Shown here: one piece after another, positions 58,189-64,000 of the stretch | Numbering within the stretch: the stretch's first letter is position 1 | Layout of the letters: the number at the start of each line of letters is the position of its first letter | Origin: Flagellimonas eckloniae | GTDB taxonomy: Bacteria; Bacteroidota; Bacteroidia; Flavobacteriales; Flavobacteriaceae | Direction: 5' to 3' | DNA length: 64,000 bases | NCBI RefSeq assembly: GCF_001413955.1 | Contig: NZ_LCTZ01000002.1 | Location: forward strand, 434,001 to 498,000 | Notes under the pieces: model-generated | What the model saw: only the letters and a program-made list of their open reading frames with translations | Databases searched by the model: none | What the model was told of the DNA's origin: nothing | Position numbers and translations under genes: made by a program

Positions 58189-59874
58189 TTACTCCACCAA
58201 TTCTAAGAGAGCGATGTCAAAATCATTATCAAGAATGACTTTTCCTTTGGCGACCATGACTTCGGTTTCAGAGTAGGTGTCATATAATTTGGTTCCATCC
58301 CCAAAAAAACCTTTTACCCAGAGTGATTTTTTGCCTTTGGGCAAATCCAAACCTACTACAACTTTGTCCTTAAATTCTCCATTTGTATAGGTTCTTGAGA
58401 ATACGTAGGGCGATTTTGCAAGTCTTTTATGTTTACCGGCTCCTATTGCGGGATGGTTTCGCCTAAACTGACCCAATTTCTGCCAATGTTTGTGAATTTT
58501 TTTTGTTTGGGGCAAACTATCCAAGTCTTCCCAATTCATAAAGGAACGTAGTGTAGCATCACCATTGGTGGCTTCTATGACTAGGCTTCGAGCCGTTTCA
58601 TCCCCATAATAAACTTGAGAAGCTCCTGGTGTCAGCAGTAAAACATTTGCCGCATATATGGGTCTTTTGCGTTCTTTATCAAAAGGATTTCCATCATCAT
58701 GGGAAGTCAAATAATTCAATACACTCTTTCCTTTTAATTTGGTATTCAATAAACGATTGTACTTTTTGAAAATGGTCTCATAATCTTTGTTAGCATCAAT
58801 CTTTAAATCAAAATTGATAAGACTTTTAAAACCATTGCTGAAGAAATCGACTTTCGTATCGCCAAAATTAAACTCCCTACCACCTGAGATTCCATAATCA
58901 TAAACTTCTCCAACCATATAAAAGGGATTATTGTCCAATACCTGGTCCGGATGTTTTTTCTTCCAGGTCTCAAAAGCGTAATCTGCCTCTTTGTACAGTT
59001 CACCCCACGCGTTTTCATTCACGTGCTTTACTGTGTCTACTCGAAAGCCATCTACCCCAAAGTCATTGATATAATCCGTTAGCCATTTAATAATATAATA
59101 CTTCGGAGCCCTTGGGTATCCTGTTCTTTCAAAAAATAATTGGAGTTCATCCAATTCTTGGCTCAATCGTCCTTCTTCCTTCCACTTGGCAAGTAGGGCA
59201 TCAGGTAATTCAACAGGGTCGTTAGATGCGGTAAGTATGTCTGGAAGATTCTCTACTAAAGTACAGGCGGTTGTATTCTCATAAGTGGTAAATTCACATT
59301 TGGGTCCAGTTTGCACCCATTCTTTTGGCCATACAGGATCTTCTTCGGTAACAGGGCCGGTGTGGTTAAGGACCACATCCAATAAAACCCGTATTCCTTT
59401 TGCATGTGCAGTTTTGACCAATATCTCCAGATCTTTCCGTATGCCAAAATTAGGGTCAATAGCTGTCCAATCCTTTGTCCAATAGCCATGATAAGCATAG
59501 GTATTGCCAGTTCCTTCATCTGTAGCTCCATGGATTTGTTCAACAACAGGAGTAAACCAAATTGCATTTATTCCCAAATCTGTAAAATATCCTTCTTCAA
59601 TTTTTTGTGTAATTCCTTGAATGTCCCCCCCTTCAAAACCTCTCAGAACAGCTGTCTCTTCTGTTCTTTCATAATTTATGTCATTCTCTGTATTACCATT
59701 ATTAAAACGGTCCGTAAGAAGAAAGTAAACATTGGCTCCTTCCCAAACAAAAGGGACTTCCTTTTTTTGAGCTGTTTCCTCAACTACATTTGTGTCTTTT
59801 TTAATGGGGGTTTTTACTTCATTGCAGCCATGGAGAATGTATATCATGGACATAACAGCAAGTAGTTTTTTCAT
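58189..59874 (-). CDS. Alpha-amylase family glycoside hydrolase (GH13), lipoprotein
   Basis: A 561-residue lipoprotein (ILHGC, Cys17) with the GH13 TIM barrel. Region I is VVLNH (167-171), region II DGFRVDTVKH (275-284) with nucleophile Asp280, region III GEVYD with acid/base Glu323, and region IV LTSHDDGN with Asp393. It probably breaks starch-like glucans in the periplasm or at the cell surface. No neighbouring susC/susD-type genes are present, so it is not in a full PUL. Confidence 0.95.
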   Translation of the reverse strand: MKKLLAVMSMIYILHGCNEVKTPIKKDTNVVEETAQKKEVPFVWEGANVYFLLTDRFNNGNTENDINYERTEETAVLRGFEGGDIQGITQKIEEGYFTDLGINAIWFTPVVEQIHGATDEGTGNTYAYHGYWTKDWTAIDPNFGIRKDLEILVKTAHAKGIRVLLDVVLNHTGPVTEEDPVWPKEWVQTGPKCEFTTYENTTACTLVENLPDILTASNDPVELPDALLAKWKEEGRLSQELDELQLFFERTGYPRAPKYYIIKWLTDYINDFGVDGFRVDTVKHVNENAWGELYKEADYAFETWKKKHPDQVLDNNPFYMVGEVYDYGISGGREFNFGDTKVDFFSNGFKSLINFDLKIDANKDYETIFKKYNRLLNTKLKGKSVLNYLTSHDDGNPFDKERKRPIYAANVLLLTPGASQVYYGDETARSLVIEATNGDATLRSFMNWEDLDSLPQTKKIHKHWQKLGQFRRNHPAIGAGKHKRLAKSPYVFSRTYTNGEFKDKVVVGLDLPKGKKSLWVKGFFGDGTKLYDTYSETEVMVAKGKVILDNDFDIALLELVE

Positions 59875-59973
59875 TTTTTGGGATTTTAGCTAAAGCTATA
59901 AAATGCATACGGAAATATAAAATTTATTTCCCATCACTTCTAATCCTCAATGTACGGGAGGTGAGCAGTACTA

Positions 59974-60750
59974 TCAGCGTCTATTCAACACTTTGTATTC
60001 TTCGTAGCAACTAGAAATTGCATCAAGAATCTGAAGGTCGTTCGCGGTATTTATAAAAGATCTAGAGTAATTACAGTTATTTAGGATGTCCTCAAGATCA
60101 ACTTTTTCCAACTGTAGCAATTCTGTAAGTGTTTCCCTATCAAACTTTGAAGCCAATAAATTTCTAATGTCTTCGTCTTCTTTCATTTGACGCAGTTTTC
60201 GCATTTGTTTTGGCTTTTTCCCAAAGAGATTCCGCAATAAGTCTGCGGGGTTTAATATCGCCCCCAATACTTTTGTAACCGCACTAGGGCTTTTGCTACC
60301 GCCCTCATAACTTTTTTGAAGCCCGGAAATGCTATATTGATATGCATTATTGATTGGAAGATTCTTTACGTCAATCTCAAGATATCCAGTCAATAGATAG
60401 GGCTTTACAATAACTTCTTCCAAGGCATATGCAAGCTCGGTAAGTGCTATTTCAGTTCCCTCAAATTTGAACATATCGTTGGTAACCCGAACTTTTTGGG
60501 ATTTAAACCCTAAAAAGGAAAGGTACAGTGTATCATTCACTGCAGCCTGAATTTTGAATTTTCCTTCTTGATCGGTAATGGTACCAACAACTTTATTAAG
60601 ATTGATAACGTGCACACTTACCATGGGATAGCTTGTTTGTGCATTGATAACTGTGGCGTTTAATTCTCCTTCAACCACCGCATCATCCTCATTTTGAGCA
60701 AAACAAAAAAATGAAATAAAGGAAAAAAATGTAAGTAAAACTCTTCTCAT
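59974..60750 (-). CDS. Carboxypeptidase-like regulatory domain protein
   Basis: A 258-residue exported protein (signal about 1-18, FISFFCFAQ). Residues about 25-110 are a CarboxypepD-regulatory-like domain (VEGELNATVINAQTSYPMVSVHVINLNKVVGTITDQEGKFKI). The rest is helical (EEVIVKPYLLTGYLEIDVKNL), with no plug or barrel. It resembles the domain of SusC-like proteins without the receptor part. Function unknown. Confidence 0.8.
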   Translation of the reverse strand: MRRVLLTFFSFISFFCFAQNEDDAVVEGELNATVINAQTSYPMVSVHVINLNKVVGTITDQEGKFKIQAAVNDTLYLSFLGFKSQKVRVTNDMFKFEGTEIALTELAYALEEVIVKPYLLTGYLEIDVKNLPINNAYQYSISGLQKSYEGGSKSPSAVTKVLGAILNPADLLRNLFGKKPKQMRKLRQMKEDEDIRNLLASKFDRETLTELLQLEKVDLEDILNNCNYSRSFINTANDLQILDAISSCYEEYKVLNRR

Positions 60751-60825
60751 GCAATCTTTGTAGTCATAAAAGTACTAAACAAAGAAAAATAAATAGGTCT
60801 CCACCATCATTTAATATAGAATTAA

Positions 60826-62583
60826 CTAATAAAAACCGGGTCGTTTTTTTCCACCTTTTCTCCCAGAGTTGTTTTTTCTGCCTCCTCTGAAGGATTTATT
60901 ATCCCCACCTTTTCTGTGTCCACGTTTTTTATCTCGTTTTCTGCCACCTCTTCCTGAGCCACCTGGGTTTTTCGATACTTCAACATTGATAAAGCGCCCA
61001 TCTACCTTAAATTCGGTAAAGGTTTGAAGTATGTTTTCCGTATGTTGAGCATCGGTATTAAAGAAGGAAAAACTATCCTTGGTGTCCACGTTGAAAATAT
61101 CTTCTTTGTCTAGATTTAGGGTATCCCTTAAAAAATCTTTCAATGACATCCAGTCGTAATTGTCCCGCTCACCTACATTTATAAAGTAGCGCACAGATCC
61201 ATTGGACGGGATATCACCTTTGGAACGATCTTTTCTTTCTCCACGATCTCCCCTATCATCTGATGAGTTTAAATCCCGGGTCTTACTATAATAATTATAG
61301 AAGCGGCTAAATTCAACGGAAATAATTTTCTTGATCAATTCTTCCCTGTCAACACCTTCCAGTACATCATTTATTGCCGGCAGATAATTGTCGATTTCGG
61401 GATTAATTTCAGTTTCTTTTATTCTGCTGGCTAAATGATACAGCTGAATCTCACAAATTTCGATTCCCGTTGGAATTTTTTTGGATAGAAATGCTTGTTG
61501 GATTTTGTGTTCAATGGACTTTATTTTCCGCAATTCTGAACGCGTTACAATGACCATGGAAATACCTGACTTTCCTGCACGACCTGTTCGTCCACTTCGG
61601 TGGGTATAGGTTTCTATCTCATCGGGCAATTGGTAATTGATGACGTGGGTAATGTCATCCACATCAATCCCCCTGGCGGCAACATCTGTAGCGACAAGCA
61701 TCTGCACTTGTTTTTTACGGAAGGAATTCATGACCAAATCCCGCTGATTCTGGCTTAGGTCGCCATGGAGCGCTCCTGCATTATAACCATCTTCAATAAG
61801 TTTTTCGGCAACTTTTTGGGTATCTCTTTTAGTTCGACAAAATATCACGGAGAAAATACCAGGATTGGCATCTGCAAGACGCTTAAGGGCAGGATAACGA
61901 TCACGCCCACCAACTACATAGTACTCATGTTGTACGGTTGACGCGCCTGCATTTTTGGTTCCCACGGTAATTTCCTTGGGCTTATGCATGAATTTTTTAG
62001 CTATGGTAGCTACTTCTTTAGGCATGGTTGCAGAAAACAACCATGTAAACTTTTCTTGGGGGGTATTTGAAAGAATGTCCTTAATATCCTCAAAAAAGCC
62101 CATGTTCAACATTTCATCGGCTTCATCAAGTACACAATAGTCAATTTTTGAAATATCGACCATCCTACGCCCGATCATATCTTTCATGCGCCCCGGAGTT
62201 GCAACAATAATCTGGGCACCGCGCTTAATTTGCCTTGCCTGTTCCGTAATACTGGCACCACCGTAAATGGCAACAGTATTTAATCCTTTAACGTATTTGG
62301 AATATAATTTTAATTCGTTTGTAATCTGTAAACAAAGTTCACGGGTAGGAGAAAGGATGAGCCCTTGTGTTGTCCTACTCTCAGATTGTATTTTTTGAAT
62401 CATTGGGAAGCCAAAAGCGGCTGTTTTTCCCGTTCCCGTTTGTGCCAGGGCCACCAAATCGGTCTCTTGTTCCAATAAAATTGGGATTGCTTTTTCTTGT
62501 ACTTCTGATGGAGTCTCAAATCCTAGATCGGAAATAGCATCCAATAGGGGTTTCTCCAACCCCAAGGTTTCAAATTTTGTCAT
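60826..62583 (-). CDS. DEAD-box ATP-dependent RNA helicase with DbpA-type and basic tail
   Basis: A 585-residue helicase (M start at 62583, since an upstream start adds 8 non-matching residues). Motif I AQTGTGKT, PTRELC, VATPGR, DEAD (in VLDEADEMLN), SAT, ARGIDV and HRSGRTGRAG are all present. A DbpA-like RNA-binding domain (about 455-540) and an RGG/basic tail (GGSGRGGRKRDKKRGHRKGG) follow. It unwinds RNA, perhaps in cold adaptation or ribosome assembly. A structured leader precedes it. Confidence 0.95.
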   Translation of the reverse strand: MTKFETLGLEKPLLDAISDLGFETPSEVQEKAIPILLEQETDLVALAQTGTGKTAAFGFPMIQKIQSESRTTQGLILSPTRELCLQITNELKLYSKYVKGLNTVAIYGGASITEQARQIKRGAQIIVATPGRMKDMIGRRMVDISKIDYCVLDEADEMLNMGFFEDIKDILSNTPQEKFTWLFSATMPKEVATIAKKFMHKPKEITVGTKNAGASTVQHEYYVVGGRDRYPALKRLADANPGIFSVIFCRTKRDTQKVAEKLIEDGYNAGALHGDLSQNQRDLVMNSFRKKQVQMLVATDVAARGIDVDDITHVINYQLPDEIETYTHRSGRTGRAGKSGISMVIVTRSELRKIKSIEHKIQQAFLSKKIPTGIEICEIQLYHLASRIKETEINPEIDNYLPAINDVLEGVDREELIKKIISVEFSRFYNYYSKTRDLNSSDDRGDRGERKDRSKGDIPSNGSVRYFINVGERDNYDWMSLKDFLRDTLNLDKEDIFNVDTKDSFSFFNTDAQHTENILQTFTEFKVDGRFINVEVSKNPGGSGRGGRKRDKKRGHRKGGDNKSFRGGRKNNSGRKGGKKRPGFY

Positions 62584-62702
62584 TGTGGTAAATACCTTAA
62601 ATCGCAAATATGCTGTGTTGTACAGAGCGATTTTGTATTACCTATCCGAGCCCCTCACAACACCATGCCCATACCGGCGGCGTTAATAAAGGCGCAAAGG
62701 TA
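62584..62702 (-). promoter_or_regulatory. Promoter and GC-rich structured leader of the DEAD-box helicase
   Basis: On the minus strand TACCTTTG (62702-62695) is the -7 box, but no good TTG lies 19 nt before it. The transcript would have a leader of about 105 nt. Its first half (62690-62640) is GC-rich (ACGCCGCCGGTATGGGCATG, then GTGTTGTGAGGGGCTCGGAT), unlike the AT-rich surroundings. GTGTTGT can pair with ACAACAC further down, and GCTCTGT with ACACAGC. Autoregulation is an inference. Confidence 0.6.
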
Positions 62703-62724
62703 CATCAATTTGTTAAGGTGGTAA

Positions 62725-63306
62725 CTATAAAGCCCTGTTTTTGAAGAAAGCAACTAATTTTTGGATTGCAATACCTCTATGACTTATAGCATTTTTGGTT
62801 TCTGAAGATAGTTCTCCAAAAGTCTTGGTATGTCCCTCAGGTTTAAAAATTGGATCGTATCCAAATCCTCCGAGACCAAATTCTTTTTCCGTAATATTTC
62901 CGTGTACAATCCCCTCAAAAGAATAGCTCTCATTTTTGAGATTGAGATGGATAACTGTTTTAAAGTGGGCCTTTCTGTTGGAGTTTACATTTAATTCCAA
63001 CAAAACTTTGGACATATTGTCTTTTGCGTTCTTTTGCTCTCCTGCATAACGTGCGGAGTATACACCTGGAGCATTATTCAATGCATCAATAAGCAAACCC
63101 GTATCATCAGAAAAACAATCAAAACCGTATTTTTTAGTTACATAATCGGCTTTTATTTTGGCATTTTCTTCCAAAGTTTTTCCCGTCTCTGCAATTTCGT
63201 CAAAACAACCAATATCATTTAAAGACAGTAGTTGAATTTCAGAAGGCAAAAGTTCGAGAACTTCTTTTAATTTATTCTGATTATGGGTGGCGAAAACAAT
63301 TTTCAA
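62725..63306 (-). CDS. rdgB: Non-canonical purine NTP pyrophosphatase, RdgB/HAM1
   Basis: A 193-residue enzyme that removes dITP/XTP by hydrolysis to the monophosphate and PPi. FATHNQNKLKEVLELL, SDDTGLLIDALNNAPGVYSARYAG and FGLGGFGYDPIFKPEGHTKTFGEL, with the late SHRGIAIQKL, are diagnostic. The length is normal (about 190-200). It is directly upstream of the helicase promoter on the same strand. Confidence 0.95.
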   Translation of the reverse strand: MKIVFATHNQNKLKEVLELLPSEIQLLSLNDIGCFDEIAETGKTLEENAKIKADYVTKKYGFDCFSDDTGLLIDALNNAPGVYSARYAGEQKNAKDNMSKVLLELNVNSNRKAHFKTVIHLNLKNESYSFEGIVHGNITEKEFGLGGFGYDPIFKPEGHTKTFGELSSETKNAISHRGIAIQKLVAFFKNRAL

Positions 63307-63367
63307 AACATGAAATGGTTAAAAACAGTGCTAAAAATAGTAATTTCGAAACATTAGCACGGTTAAA

Positions 63368-63820
63368 ATGAAGTTGAGAATACTCCCACCTTTGGTGATG
63401 TTGATTTTTGGGTTTTTTATGTATAGCTTAAATCTATTACTGCCTTTTGGCAATTTTGATTTCTTTGGAAGAAGAGAGTTGGCAATCTTTCTAGTTGCCT
63501 TGGCTTTTTTGGTGATAACCATTGCATTATTTCAATTTTCAAGGGTAAAAACCACTACAAATCCTATTAATTTGAAAAAGACCAGTAGTTTGGTGACCAA
63601 TGGGATATTTAAGTATACACGAAATCCTATGTATTTGGGCATGCTATTAATTTTATTGGGCTTTGGATTAAAGCTAGGGAATGCGTTTAATACACTTTTG
63701 GCAGCTGGATTTGTGTATTATATGAACCATTTTCAGATTAAAAAAGAGGAGCAAGCATTGATGGAGCTATTTGGGAAGGAATATACTTTGTATTGTAAAG
63801 CGACCAGAAGATGGTTTTAG
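63368..63820 (+). CDS. Isoprenylcysteine carboxyl methyltransferase-like membrane protein
   Basis: A 150-residue membrane protein with about four helices. LVTNGIFKYTRNPMYLGMLLILLGFGLKLGN (about 77-107) carries the N-G-x-x-x-x-x-R-N-P-M-Y-x-G motif, and KKEEQALMELFGKEYTLYCKATRRWF is the SAM-binding end. Bacterial members methylate unknown small molecules. It overlaps the next gene by 10 bp. Confidence 0.88.
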   Translation: MKLRILPPLVMLIFGFFMYSLNLLLPFGNFDFFGRRELAIFLVALAFLVITIALFQFSRVKTTTNPINLKKTSSLVTNGIFKYTRNPMYLGMLLILLGFGLKLGNAFNTLLAAGFVYYMNHFQIKKEEQALMELFGKEYTLYCKATRRWF

Positions 63821-64000
63821 ATTTAAATAGGGTAAAACCGTGTTTTTACATGGGTATTTTGTTGTTTGCATTTTCATTGAATGCGCAAACACAATTTTTC
63901 ACTTCGTTTGATGGAAATCAAATAGCGTATACTGATGAAGGTGAAGGACAGACAGTATTGCTCGTTCATGGTTTTATTACCAATGGAGCGATGTGGGAGA
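63811..64000 (+). CDS. Alpha/beta hydrolase, N-terminal part only
   Basis: ATG at 63811 opens a frame to the window edge (63 codons). An N-terminal hydrophobic segment (CFYMGILLFAFSLNAQ) is a likely signal peptide, followed by QFFTSFDGNQIAYTDEGEGQTVLLVHGFITNGAMWE. The LVHGF motif is the oxyanion part of alpha/beta hydrolases. The rest lies outside the window. It overlaps the methyltransferase end by 10 bp, so the two are probably coupled. Confidence 0.85.
   Translation, partial: MVLDLNRVKPCFYMGILLFAFSLNAQTQFFTSFDGNQIAYTDEGEGQTVLLVHGFITNGAMWE

Noticed and set aside
59404..59865. 153-residue open frame antisense to the alpha-amylase
   Set aside because: It is the reverse shadow of the GH13 gene's 5' half, with no recognisable domain.

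Overview
This window looks like a chromosomal segment of a marine-type member of Bacteroidota, most likely Flavobacteriaceae. The evidence is AT-rich DNA with compact genes on both strands, start codons without Shine-Dalgarno motifs, and promoters of the TTG - about 19 nt - TAnnTTTG type. Characteristic families are also present: DUF4252, DUF4199, DUF4386, GIN-domain (DUF2807) and YHYH proteins, SusC-like plug domains, type B L31 and a short CarB. I see no tRNA, rRNA, CRISPR array, prophage, transposase or integrase gene.

Layout. 0-9.3 kb: a partial phosphosugar mutase, a polyprenyl-phosphate glycosyltransferase, ribosomal protein L31 type B, a GlmU-like nucleotidyltransferase, an HxlR regulator divergent from a DUF1330-SRPBCC-SDR operon, and mtaB. 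9.3-16.5 kb: a lytic transglycosylase, a DUF1028 gene inside imperfect inverted repeats, rpmH (52 codons) and carB. 16.6-21.6 kb: a minus-strand run of small membrane proteins and an ABC transporter operon with its own GntR repressor. 21.6-24.7 kb: an SRPBCC pseudogene remnant, isocitrate dehydrogenase, and an ArsR-SRPBCC pair. 24.8-28.2 kb: a four-gene module built around an MbnP-like protein and its MbnH-like di-heme partner, the best candidate for a little-described metal system. 28.3-31.4 kb: stress or redox proteins (PPOX, OsmC, AhpD-like) and a Crp/Fnr regulator. 31.4-35.9 kb: the oxidative pentose phosphate genes gnd, zwf and pgl. 36.2-43.8 kb: rmuC and a vitamin B12 uptake locus in which the TonB receptor lies under a cobalamin riboswitch and a BtuF-BtuC-BtuD-like set runs the other way. 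43.8-49.2 kb: an S41 peptidase, an ECF sigma operon with three DUF4252 genes, and an MscS channel. 49.2-53.4 kb: an accessory island of unrelated small genes bounded by related intergenic repeats. 53.4-64 kb: purB, a sirtuin, a SpoU methyltransferase, an alpha-amylase, a DEAD-box helicase with an unusual GC-rich leader, rdgB, and the start of an alpha/beta hydrolase.

How the parts work together. Several small regulons can be read directly. HxlR, ArsR and GntR regulators each sit beside their targets, with inverted repeats placed on good promoters. The B12 locus combines outer-membrane uptake, a periplasmic binder, an inner-membrane ABC pump and a riboswitch. The sigma operon encodes a sigma factor, a likely anti-sigma partner and three related exported proteins. 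A truncated relative of the anti-sigma-like protein lies in the 17-19 kb membrane-protein cluster, and the two clusters share an A-rich leader motif before their start codons. Three single genes (at 10.4, 49.4 and 51.1 kb) carry related flanking elements that resemble integron attC half-sites, although no integrase is present in the window.
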